Shown here in pieces: positions 1 to 7,500 of a DNA stretch of 15,255 bases (within the stretch, counting starts at the first letter, position 1; every line of letters begins with the position of its first letter). Source of the stretch: JAEYZS01 sp031374125. GTDB lineage: Bacteria > Bdellovibrionota > Bdellovibrionia > Bdellovibrionales > JAEYZS01. A program made the translations under genes and the position numbers. Below the pieces are notes generated by a model that saw only the letters and a list, made by a program, of their open reading frames with translations, did no database searches and was not told where the DNA came from. The stretch covers positions 1 through 15,255 of the forward strand of contig JANMFM010000209.1 in assembly GCA_031374125.1 (NCBI GenBank), given 5' to 3'.

Positions 1-165
1 TATTTGATGTCTTCTCCGCCAAGAAAAAAAGATGATTACTATTATCATTTTAAACCGAAGGCGGGAGATCTCATTATGTTTGAGAGTTGGGTGAGGCACG
101 AAGTTCCGCCGAATCCCGCAAAAGAAAATAGAATCAGCATCAGTTTCAATTACGAATGGGTATAA
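1..165 (+). CDS. 2OG-Fe(II) oxygenase family protein, C-terminal end (5' truncated by window)
   Basis: The first 54 codons read open from base 1 to a TAA at 163-165. The visible residues contain AGDLIMFESWVRHEVPPN followed by ENRISISFNYEW. This matches the C-terminal end of the putative 2OG-Fe(II) oxygenase family (the group with a 'GDLxxFPSWxxHxVPPN...RISISFN' ending). In that fold the His of WVRHEV (visible residue 33) is the distal iron ligand, and the Arg of NRISIS (visible residue 44) binds the 2-oxoglutarate carboxylate; both are present. The HxD part of the iron site lies outside the window. The substrate cannot be told. The next gene starts 21 bases downstream on the same strand, so the two may be cotranscribed. 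Confidence 0.8.
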   Translation, partial: YLMSSPPRKKDDYYYHFKPKAGDLIMFESWVRHEVPPNPAKENRISISFNYEWV

Positions 166-186
166 CCAATAACTAAAGGATCGCTT

Positions 187-807
187 ATGAAGTTTTTATT
201 GTTAGCAACATCGTTAGTCTTAACTTCTTGTATGAGTTTGAGTTTAGATCATTCGACTTTACCGCAGACAGGAGCGGCTGGCAGAATCAAGCGCGACATG
301 ATTTCTGGAGAACCAAAAGCGGGTCTTCGTGAGATCAGTTATAAAAGACAATTTACCAGAAGCGTGCAAGGAGCAGAGGACACCGTTCGTGTTATGCTTT
401 TTGTAGATCCGTATTTAAAATTAAATGCCAGAGTTCAAGCAGAGGACGATGGAAAGCAAAAGGGCTACACTCAGGGTCAAATTGATGGAGAATTCCAAAG
501 AATTTATGTGAACAACATGAAGTCTTGGGTACAGACAAAAACTTGTTTCGATTTTGAAATCAACTCCAACACCAAAGAATCTCTGAACGGGTGGGACGTG
601 CAATTGAAATCTGTAGCCGATGGAGCCATTCATGATGTCGATGTTAAATTCGCAAAAGAACATTTAGCTGGAAAAGGTTTGCTCAAGTGGTTTCAATTCA
701 CAGGAATCATGTGCACCAAAGAAAGAGTCGAGCCAGCTTTAGGTTTAGAGATGACCCTCACCCCAAGATACCGCGAAAACAAAACAATCTTCCTCAAATG
801 GGAGTAA
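187..807 (+). CDS. putative lipoprotein of unknown function
   Basis: A 206-residue protein starts with a lipoprotein signal peptide: a positive residue at position 2, a hydrophobic stretch, and a lipobox LTSC with the acylated Cys at position 15. The residue after Cys is Met, not Asp, so no inner-membrane retention signal is seen and outer-membrane delivery is plausible. The mature part is polar and probably mixed alpha/beta. It has two more cysteines (120 and 176) that could form a disulfide in the periplasm. No family is recognised. The ATG is preceded by AAAGGA at 175-180, six bases upstream, which fixes the start. It follows the oxygenase gene by 21 bases and may share its transcript. An opposite-strand reading frame inside it (421-663) is a shadow. 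Confidence 0.8.
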   Translation: MKFLLLATSLVLTSCMSLSLDHSTLPQTGAAGRIKRDMISGEPKAGLREISYKRQFTRSVQGAEDTVRVMLFVDPYLKLNARVQAEDDGKQKGYTQGQIDGEFQRIYVNNMKSWVQTKTCFDFEINSNTKESLNGWDVQLKSVADGAIHDVDVKFAKEHLAGKGLLKWFQFTGIMCTKERVEPALGLEMTLTPRYRENKTIFLKWE

Positions 808-942
808 ATGTTAAGTTTTTAGTCGTTATACTAAATTGCTTATTCCAATAATCCGGATCTCGGATTTACAGCCGAAATCTAAATCTTTATTTAATTAGCT
901 CAAACATATTCATTTTAAAGCTAGGCGTAACTTTGCATACTT

Positions 943-983
943 TTGTTAATTCTTAAAACTTGAATTAACAACTTAAAAGTTGT
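943..983. promoter_or_regulatory. two overlapping palindromes upstream of hicAB (probable autoregulatory operator)
   Basis: Arm TTGTTAATTC (943-952) is repeated as its perfect reverse complement GAATTAACAA (962-971) with a 9-base spacer. A second perfect palindrome, ACAACTT-aa-AAGTTGT (968-983), overlaps its right edge by four bases. Both lie just upstream of the hicA start at 1001. HicB-type antitoxins with a C-terminal DNA-binding domain repress their own operon by binding inverted repeats at the promoter, so these are the obvious operator candidates. The palindromes are seen directly; binding is inference. Confidence 0.6.
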
Positions 984-988
984 AGTAT
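960..988 (+). promoter_or_regulatory. candidate promoter for hicAB
   Basis: TTGAAT (960-965) and TAGTAT (983-988) are separated by 17 bases, each matching four of six sigma70 consensus positions, and both overlap the palindromes. The predicted transcription start near 995 would fall inside the ribosome binding site GGAG (989-992). Either the start is slightly upstream or a weaker upstream candidate (TTTACA 865-870, 17 bases, TATTTA 888-893) also drives the operon. Confidence 0.35.
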
Positions 989-1000
989 GGAGAAGTATTT

Positions 1001-1189
1001 GTGCCTTTATCAGGAAAAGAGCTTGTTTGGTTATTGTTAAAAAATAGATGGCAACTTAGCCGAGTTAATGGAAGTCATCATATTTTAAAAAAAGATGGAA
1101 TTACGATACCGGTTCCAGTTCATGGAAGTAAAGCGCTGGGTAAAGGAATAGAGCAAAAAATTTTAAAGCAAGCAGGATTAAAAAAATGA
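1001..1189 (+). CDS. hicA: HicA family toxin (mRNA interferase)
   Basis: A 62-residue protein typical in length and sequence for HicA/YcfA toxins, small dsRBD-like ribonucleases that cleave translated mRNAs. Visible hallmarks are an N-terminal SGKEL helix start, the catalytic motif GSHHIL with the family's active His at position 26, and the following short strand with IPVPVH leading to a C-terminal helix (LGKGIEQKILKQAGL). The start is GTG at 1001, with GGAG at 989-992 eight bases upstream. The stop overlaps the hicB start (ATGA, 1186-1189), the usual coupled toxin-then-antitoxin order. The active residue is intact, so the toxin is probably functional. Confidence 0.92.
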   Translation: MPLSGKELVWLLLKNRWQLSRVNGSHHILKKDGITIPVPVHGSKALGKGIEQKILKQAGLKK

Positions 1190-1611
1190 TGTATTATTAT
1201 GCGAAGATCATAAAGCAGCCTGATAAAAAATATTTGGTGGAGTTTCCAGAGGTAGACGGTTGCTTTACGGAAGGTGATTCTTTAAAAGAGGCTTTGTTTT
1301 CTGCTAAAGAAGCCTTAGATGGGGTGTTGGCTGTTCGTTGCGATTATAATTTGGATATACGGCCTCCAAAGTTGTATAAGAAAAGAAATTACTATCCCAT
1401 TGAAGTGGATTTGAAAATTGCCTTCGCAATTTCTTTAAGATCAATGAGAATGAAAAAGGGATTGAGTCAGGCAATTGTTGCTAAAAAATTAGGAATTTCT
1501 CAGCAAGCCTATGCAAAACTTGAGAGCCCTACAAGCAATCCTTCCTTAGAAACTATCAAAAGAATTTCTATAGCTTTTGACGCGAAGTTGGATTTAAAAC
1601 TTGTTTCCTAA
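1186..1611 (+). CDS. hicB: HicB family antitoxin with HTH domain
   Basis: A 141-residue partner of HicA. The N-terminal half (about 3-60) has the HicB partial RNase H-like fold signature: YYAKIIK, then a strand YLVEFPEVDGCFTEGDS, then the helix LKEALFSAKEALDGVL. The C-terminal part (about 79-140) is an XRE/Cro-type helix-turn-helix (MRMKKGLSQAIVAKKLGISQQAYAKLE in two helices). The N-terminal domain neutralises the toxin, while the HTH should bind the palindromes upstream of hicA. AGGA at 1174-1177 lies inside hicA, eight bases from the ATG, and the 4-base ATGA overlap implies translational coupling. Its TAA (1609-1611) overlaps the stop of the convergent murI gene by three bases, so the genes abut without any spacer. 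Confidence 0.92.
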   Translation: MMYYYAKIIKQPDKKYLVEFPEVDGCFTEGDSLKEALFSAKEALDGVLAVRCDYNLDIRPPKLYKKRNYYPIEVDLKIAFAISLRSMRMKKGLSQAIVAKKLGISQQAYAKLESPTSNPSLETIKRISIAFDAKLDLKLVS

Positions 1612-2399
1612 AGTTGAATGATGATTCCGAGGGAATCTTTGAAATCGTTTAGGGCGACTTCGGTGACGGATTTTGGATCGGTGAAAATCCATTCTATTTC
1701 GAATCCTTGTTTTTCATTTTTGAAAGTGAGATTTTCGTCTTTGATGTAGTCTGCGATGACTTTTGCGGAATTGACAATCGTCCAACCAGGAAGTGCTTTT
1801 TCAAATACACTTTGAGCCCAAGGATAGTGCGTGCATGCCAAGAGAGCGACCCCGGGAATTTTATCGTCGATGTAATTCTTTACGTACTCTTTGAGGGTTT
1901 CGAGTAAGATGGGGTGATTGACCCATCCTTCTTCGATCATGGGTACCGCAAGTGGGCATGCCTGCTCGGAGATTTCATTGAACTGAATGTGCTTTCTAAC
2001 TTCTCGAGAATAAATCTGACTATTCACCGTAGCTTTAGTTCCTAAAATTAAAATTCTTCTATCTTGAGAATATTCTAGATGATTGAAGGAATAAACCACA
2101 GCCTGTACACCAGGTTCCACGACTCCGTAAACGGGAATGGTATTGAGTTCGTTCTTGAAAATATTCAAGGCAAGTGACGAAGCTGTATTGCAGGCAACCA
2201 CGAGCATATCAAGTCCGCGATGTTTAAAATGTCCGGTGACTTCTCGGCAGAGAGATCTGATTTTTTCGGGAGTCTTGGTTCCGTAGGGAACATTGGCCGT
2301 ATCACCAACGTAAACATACTGAGCATTCGGGAATGTTTTGATTAATTCTTTAAGAACTGTCATTCCGCCGATTCCAGAATCAAAAACTCCGATCTTCAT
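1608..2399 (-). CDS. murI: glutamate racemase
   Basis: A 263-residue enzyme that interconverts L- and D-glutamate in the cytoplasm to supply D-Glu for peptidoglycan. Family hallmarks are the N-terminal FDSGIGG (6-12), GDTANVPYG (32-40), and the two catalytic cysteines in the paired motifs ACNTAS (Cys70) and ACTHYP (Cys189, with His191). All catalytic residues are intact and the length is normal for the family. The start ATG at 2399 overlaps the stop of the upstream membrane-protein gene as ATGA (2396-2399), with AGGA at 2406-2409 six bases away, so the pair is translationally coupled. The 3' end overlaps the stop of convergent hicB. No hairpin terminator is seen between them. Confidence 0.96.
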   Translation of the reverse strand: MKIGVFDSGIGGMTVLKELIKTFPNAQYVYVGDTANVPYGTKTPEKIRSLCREVTGHFKHRGLDMLVVACNTASSLALNIFKNELNTIPVYGVVEPGVQAVVYSFNHLEYSQDRRILILGTKATVNSQIYSREVRKHIQFNEISEQACPLAVPMIEEGWVNHPILLETLKEYVKNYIDDKIPGVALLACTHYPWAQSVFEKALPGWTIVNSAKVIADYIKDENLTFKNEKQGFEIEWIFTDPKSVTEVALNDFKDSLGIIIQL

Positions 2400-2929
2400 G
2401 TTTTTTCCTGATTCTGTTGAGTCATCATAGAATTGGTGAACTCTGTAATAATATTTGCAATTTCTTGCGGAGTTTTATCAATGGCATGTATTGGAATTTT
2501 AATTGGAGTTCCCAGTTTTTTGTAATTCGAAAGCATCGGAATTCTTCTATAAAATTTTTGTTTTTTTAAATACGAAGCAGGGTCGGTGATATAAATTAAA
2601 ATGTACTTTAAGAAAAGTATTTTCATGAACTTTACAGAAACGATTTCGTTCCAGGAGAATCTTTGTACATTCATTTGACTCATATTTTCTTCGATACCTT
2701 GAGAGTTCAGTTTTAAGCCTGTTTTTTTAAAGAGCATATACGTCTGCCAAATTAATGGAATACTTAGCACAATCGTTAGATACAAATCCAGTTGATCATA
2801 CCAGCCGGGCATTTTGGGAATCATATCGGACTCTGGAATACAGAGGAGGCCAAAGATTAAAAATAGATTTATTAAAAATCCAAAGATTTTGTATTTAAGA
2901 TTTTCTTGAATGTACACATCATTAATCAT
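2396..2929 (-). CDS. small membrane protein, STM3941-like
   Basis: A 177-residue protein with two N-terminal membrane segments (about 14-31 and 47-67). A soluble C-terminal domain follows, containing FSWNEIVSVKF (91-101), a beta-rich ILIYITDPASYL (110-121), and GTPIKIPIHAIDKTPQEIANII (split across 140-161). This layout and the 'SW.EI..V ... TPI.IP...L' pattern resemble the STM3941 family of uncharacterised proteins, which look like two-TM proteins with a PH-like cytoplasmic domain; the match is from memory and moderate. Function is unknown. It is the first gene of a two-gene operon with murI (4-base overlap). The ATG at 2929 lacks a strong Shine-Dalgarno. Confidence 0.7.
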   Translation of the reverse strand: MINDVYIQENLKYKIFGFLINLFLIFGLLCIPESDMIPKMPGWYDQLDLYLTIVLSIPLIWQTYMLFKKTGLKLNSQGIEENMSQMNVQRFSWNEIVSVKFMKILFLKYILIYITDPASYLKKQKFYRRIPMLSNYKKLGTPIKIPIHAIDKTPQEIANIITEFTNSMMTQQNQEKT

Positions 2930-2995
2930 CCAGATTGAATCTCTCTGGATTCGAGAAGACGGTCAAGGTTCTTTTCATAAGTACGGCCAACATTA

Positions 2996-3025
2996 ACTAT
3001 AACCATCTCTTATAATTACCGCCAA
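2996..3025 (-). promoter_or_regulatory. candidate promoter for the membrane protein-murI operon
   Basis: On the minus strand TTGGCG (3025-3020) and TATAGT (3001-2996) are separated by 18 bases, matching four and five of six sigma70 consensus positions. The predicted start near 2989 would give a leader of about 60 bases before the ATG at 2929. Confidence 0.4.
3011..3016 (+). promoter_or_regulatory. candidate -10 element for the protease gene
   Basis: A perfect TATAAT on the plus strand, about 100 bases before the protease start. The -35 region (around 2987-2993) fits poorly, so the site is tentative. It sits back to back with the minus-strand promoter candidate in the same 170-base divergent gap. 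Confidence 0.3.
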
Positions 3026-3114
3026 GAAGAGCATCTTTTTTTCAAAGGGTAGATTTTAGCTGATGGGAGGGATTATGCCATGTATATTCTTATTTTCAAA
3101 CAGTGTGGGGCCAA

Positions 3115-4167
3115 ATGAATACTAAATTTCAATATCCATTAAATCGTATATTTCTTGTCGGCATTTTTTTGATGGGCTCTTTATCGGCGTTGAAGTCACA
3201 CGCGGACCAGGGGTTTTATCCAGTTTATAAATCAACTGCTTTACCAGAATGGGTTCTAGAAAAATCTAAGTCTGTATTTAGAATTGTCATGAGAGTTGGG
3301 CAGGAAATGGCACCCAAAGTAGATGATGAGATACTAAAAAAATGCGAAAATCCACAAAACACGGAGCAGAAGCTGAATTGTGATCACATCAAAAAGTGTA
3401 CTTCAGGGCAGCCTTGCCATGTGGTTTACCAAGGCGCTGGCACTGCCTTTCTTACTGGTGATGGCAGTGAAGTGGTAACCGCTTGGCATGTCGTACAGCC
3501 GAATCATCTGCCAGCGCTTATACTTCTTAATGGATTTTTAAGTAAAAAGCCTCTAGCCGAAAGGCAAAAAACTCTTCAGAATATGCGTCCAGAGTTTGTA
3601 TTAATAAACTCTGAGGGAAAGGTTGTTTTTGATACTGGTTCTGAAAGAGAGCTGCCCGTTTATGCAAATTTTGGAGATCCAAATTCATTCACAAAAATGC
3701 ATATGGACCAAAATCCTCGGAATGTGCTTGTTGATTTCGTAAAAATTAAAATCAATAGATCTATTGGTAAGGGGCTTAAATTTTTAGATTTAGAGTATAA
3801 ACCTGATTCCAATGATTACTTTGCAATGGGGTACCCTCAGAAGACACACAGAAAGAATAAAATGAATTCCAATGGTTTTGATTTATTTTTATCTAAAGGT
3901 AAGTTGGTTAGTTCTTCTAATTATTTGGATCAAATAGAATGGAAGAGTATTGAGCAGAGAGATTCTGAAGCGAAATTTTTCAGTAATGAATATTTGAATT
4001 TTTTTGATATTGATGTCGTTCCTGGCAATAGCGGTGGCCCAATATTCAATTCCGATGGTGATGTTGTGGGTATCGCAATCGCGACAGCTAGCTCCTCTGA
4101 TCTTTATAAAAAATCAACGGCAGTAGCTGCGCGCAAGCAATGGATGGATAGTTATAATCTGTATTAA
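3115..4167 (+). CDS. secreted trypsin-like serine protease (S1 family)
   Basis: A 350-residue protein. The N-terminus has a basic region and a hydrophobic core ending in SALKSHA, a plausible signal-peptidase site near residue 30, so the mature enzyme is periplasmic or exported. The chymotrypsin-fold triad is visible: His125 in VVTAWHVV, Asp207 in VDFVKIKI, and Ser306 in PGNSGGP. The pre-His region carries four cysteines (77, 89, 95, 101) that could form two disulfides. The fold is of the V8/trypsin_2 kind without a PDZ domain, so it is not a DegP-type protease. I chose ATG 3115, which has GTGGGG just upstream at 3105-3110; an in-frame GTG at 3103 would add four residues. The substrate is unknown. 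Its stop overlaps that of the convergent small gene by three bases. Confidence 0.88.
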   Translation: MNTKFQYPLNRIFLVGIFLMGSLSALKSHADQGFYPVYKSTALPEWVLEKSKSVFRIVMRVGQEMAPKVDDEILKKCENPQNTEQKLNCDHIKKCTSGQPCHVVYQGAGTAFLTGDGSEVVTAWHVVQPNHLPALILLNGFLSKKPLAERQKTLQNMRPEFVLINSEGKVVFDTGSERELPVYANFGDPNSFTKMHMDQNPRNVLVDFVKIKINRSIGKGLKFLDLEYKPDSNDYFAMGYPQKTHRKNKMNSNGFDLFLSKGKLVSSSNYLDQIEWKSIEQRDSEAKFFSNEYLNFFDIDVVPGNSGGPIFNSDGDVVGIAIATASSSDLYKKSTAVAARKQWMDSYNLY

Positions 4168-4454
4168 GCAGCTTTTACGAATGTCAAAAGTCCCATGGTT
4201 GTGAGCTTTCTTTTTGCTACACTCCAGAACTTTTCTTTGATCCCGTGTTCGTTATTATTCATTTTCATATTTGGTACTAGTTCATCATTGAATGATTTCA
4301 CAAAAGCATCTTCTTTTGAGTTTTTCGCTAATTTGATAAGAAGACGAATATGAGTTTCTGTCATTTCCTTATCTTTAAGCATTTTAATGAGATTGCCTTC
4401 TGGTGTGGTTTTAATAAAGCTTACAATCCCCAGAATATCTTCGTTCGAATACAT
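4164..4454 (-). CDS. small hypothetical protein, 96 residues
   Basis: No family is recognised. The protein is lysine-rich, probably all-helical, without cysteine, signal peptide or membrane segment, so likely a small cytoplasmic protein. Helices are suggested at about 5-15, 20-28, 32-45, 48-60 and 72-85. It is judged real because AAGGAGG (4465-4459 on the minus strand) lies four bases before its ATG, the best Shine-Dalgarno in the window. It also ends exactly against the protease gene, with overlapping TAA stops at 4164-4167. The promoter must lie in the 60 bases between it and the terminator at 4517-4539; TATCAT (4483-4478) is a possible -10 but has no good -35. Confidence 0.7.
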   Translation of the reverse strand: MYSNEDILGIVSFIKTTPEGNLIKMLKDKEMTETHIRLLIKLAKNSKEDAFVKSFNDELVPNMKMNNNEHGIKEKFWSVAKRKLTTMGLLTFVKAA

Positions 4455-4516
4455 GAGTCCTCCTTAGATCACTAAATATGATAACTCATCGGCAAGAAAA
4501 GGGGATTGCATAAGAA

Positions 4517-4539
4517 AAGTGTCTCAAGGTGAGACACTT
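4517..4539 (-). terminator. Rho-independent terminator of the 1304-residue gene
   Basis: A perfect 10-base-pair stem, AAGTGTCTCA / TGAGACACTT, closes a 3-base loop. Read on the minus strand it is followed by a T-rich tract (TTTTCTTA, of which the first two T lie in the stem). It begins 22 bases after the stop codon at 4561 and separates the large gene from the small 96-residue gene. Confidence 0.85.
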
Positions 4540-4560
4540 CTATATATTTTGAGATGAGTT

Positions 4561-7500
4561 TTAATTGAATAGCCTTGAGCAAAGCATCGAGCGTGTTTCG
4601 CTTGCATTTCGTTTGTGAAGCTCAGCTCTGTTTTGCATTCTTGCGGTGTCAGCCACGCGAGCCAATTTATTCTTTTCCGCTCTAGCGCGAGCTCTATAGT
4701 AGAGACTCGCAGGGTGAGCAAGCCAGGGCATCCTAGAGATCTTCTCATAGAACAACCATGGTGTTTTACCAAAGATAGACCACGCCGCAGCGTAGAGACC
4801 TGTTGAAATAAATAACCACTTCGTCAAGCTCTCAGGTGAAAGAGATGCAGGATCAAACAACATAATAGAGAGAGGGAGATACATGAATGTTGTCAAAGCA
4901 CCAGCCCCAAGCGTGAACGCTTCAGACAAGAACTTATTGCTATGAGTGTAAACCGGAGGATTCGATAATGAGAACTCTAACAACGATTGAGCATTGAGCT
5001 TCATCACTTCCGCTTTATCGTAGCCTTGTTTTTCAATCAGAACTTTTCTTAGCTGTGCTAGTGCTTCATTAAACTCTTCTTGGCTACCATATTTGTTTGC
5101 TTTTGCAAGCAGAGCCAAAATACCCAAGTATTCCCGTTGTTCTGGAAGCAATTTCGCCTGTTCGGCATAAGCTTTTTTCGCCTCATTGATACTATCAATG
5201 ATAGGCCTTCTATCTATAAAATGGCCACGATAAAGAATAGCATCGTATTCCATAGCAGCTTTCATTCTTGATATTGCTTGATCAAAAGTTTTTTCCAGTA
5301 GCTTGATCGCATTCGGATTGTACTTGTGATAGAGACGGTTAATCTCTTTGTAACCTTTCTCAACCATTTCCATGTTGTTTTCTTTGAGGCCCCTAGAAAT
5401 ATTGAGTTTTGACTGTAAGAATTCACGGTTGTGCTTTTCAACACGTTCATCGATCATTTGATTACCGCGTTGAACTGGATCCCAAACCCAACCGTAGAAC
5501 CAGTGGCCGGCCATAAACATCAAGGCCCAAGCTTGAAGAGCCATCACCGGATCAAGTCCGCCAATCGCGGTTCTAAATACCAGGGCCAACGTTAAACCAG
5601 CTTGAATCGTGTTGAGTCTTTTCTTCACTCTCTTGACCATGATTCCTCCAATGTCTGCTTCAGTGCCGAGATTGTACATGTAATCCACTGGCTTTTTCCA
5701 AGCTGTTTCGGTTTTGTCAGTTCTTTCGTTATAACCAAATGATAACCAGTTCCCTACGCCTTTCAAAAATCCTTCGCTTCGGTAGTCCGACATCAATTCA
5801 AAATTTTCTTTTGGGAGATAGTTTGTCTCTTGCTGTGGTCTTAGTTTTTGGAAAACCAAAGCGAGCGAAGCTCCCGAAACAAAAAAGTGAGCAAACGTGT
5901 TCAGCACCATATCGTAGTTGTGCTCATGCGATGTCCACATAAAGCCATCGGCTTGCGCTGTTAAGCTTTTCGGATCTGACATTTTAGCTCTAGCACCAAA
6001 GAACGCGCTGATCAATACAACCATCAGATGGTCCGTTCTAAATTCTTGGTTCACTTGCTTAGATACGAATTCATCTGTCACAAGTGAGCGTAAGAATAGA
6101 GCATCGGATTTACCATTTTGTAAAAATAGGAAATTGAGTGAATCCACGGGTGCGGTCTTCATCTTTTTCCATCTGAGGGCAGCTTTTTGTTTTACCTCGC
6201 TCATACTCGCAATTTTAGCCGCAGTTTCTTGAGCGGTGAGGTAGAACTCTGCAATTTTTTCTGGAGAAAGGCTCTTCACTTCTTGTTTTAGAGTTAAAGC
6301 ATTTTTTGCGCTTAAATCTTTTTTGATTTCATCGCTCAAGAGTTCCCATTCACGTTGTTTCGCGGGATCATTAAAGATTTTGCGAATGTCCTCGGGAGTT
6401 GCTTTTTGCTCAGAAGCTTGAAGCAATGTCGCTGGATCAATTCCGCTCTTTTCAGCGACAACCATAGTCGCTAAAACCCACGCTAAAGACTCTACTCTAT
6501 TTTTTTGTAAAGCTAGGGCGGATTGAATTTGTTTTTTCTTGGTTGTAGCATCAATTAAATCTCTTGCTACTGGATTATTTAAGCCTACATATTCTGCTTT
6601 TTTTAAACCCAGCTCTTGCCCTTCTGGAGAAGTTGGAGAAATTCTGCTAAATGGATTGATTCCATTTTCATACGCACTTAAGAAAGATTTCTGCCTTAGA
6701 ATTGTTTCAAGGGCCACACGCAAGTAAGGGTACACGATGAACGAATACGCTCTCATACCTGCACTGATAATTCTCTGCATGTCTTTCATCGATGTGCCCC
6801 AGGTTTTTTGGAGGTCTCTGATGTGAAGAGCAAACTTTGTATCTTTATTTTTATTTGCGGTAGCCAAAAGATCGATCACTTTACCTAAGAACATAGAAGT
6901 TGAAAGAGCTCCAGGAATAACCGCGATCCAAGCGATCACACTCTTTGCGAGTGGAATTCTGTAAACAAGATCTTTCATTACTTCCGTGTACATGTTGTCA
7001 TAGAGCCAGCTGAGAATTTGGATGTTTTGTAGAGCTTCAGAGCCACCGTGAATAAATGCGCCAGAAAGATAGGCCACTGTGCCTGCCGAAACTGCGCCGA
7101 TGATTTTCCACTCTGTAGATCTATCCGAAGCAGGTTGTTTTTCTGCTTTTGTGTGGCCAGTCGCAAATGGATTTTCTCTCGCCGATGGATCCATTAATAG
7201 CTGCCAACCTTTAGCCATTCCATCTGGAGATTGAAGGCGTTTTTGTGCTTCAAAGTCCGCTAAGAATTGGTTGTAGCCATCTCTGTATAATTTCCTAGCA
7301 TCATCACCAACCGCAGTATCTTGAAGAGACTTTGCTCTTTTTGCAAAGTACTCTAATTTTTGAGCTTCCGTAGCGTTCTTTTTGATTTGTTCAAAATCCT
7401 TTGTCCATTCAGCTAATGTGAACTTGTCTACCGCCGCAGGTTTGTATTCGCTTTCAATAGAGTCCAATCTGCCAGCAAGTGCTTTCAATTGTGCCACATC

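Noticed and set aside
421..663. Minus-strand open frame of 80 codons inside the lipoprotein gene
   Set aside because: It lies wholly within a gene with a good start and lipobox, has no ribosome binding site, and its product looks like translated antisense.
850..866. Small hairpin AATCCG-gatct-CGGATT after the lipoprotein gene as a terminator
   Set aside because: The stem has only six pairs and no T-tract follows on either strand.
2929..2952. Short inverted repeats TCCAGA/TCTGGA and GAATC/GATTC around the start of the two-TM membrane-protein gene
   Set aside because: Arms of five and six bases overlap each other and are expected by chance; no further support for an operator or attenuator.
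4524..4772. Minus-strand frame of 82 codons overlapping the end of the large gene and the terminator
   Set aside because: It is an alternative frame of the same strand across a terminator hairpin and has no recognisable content.
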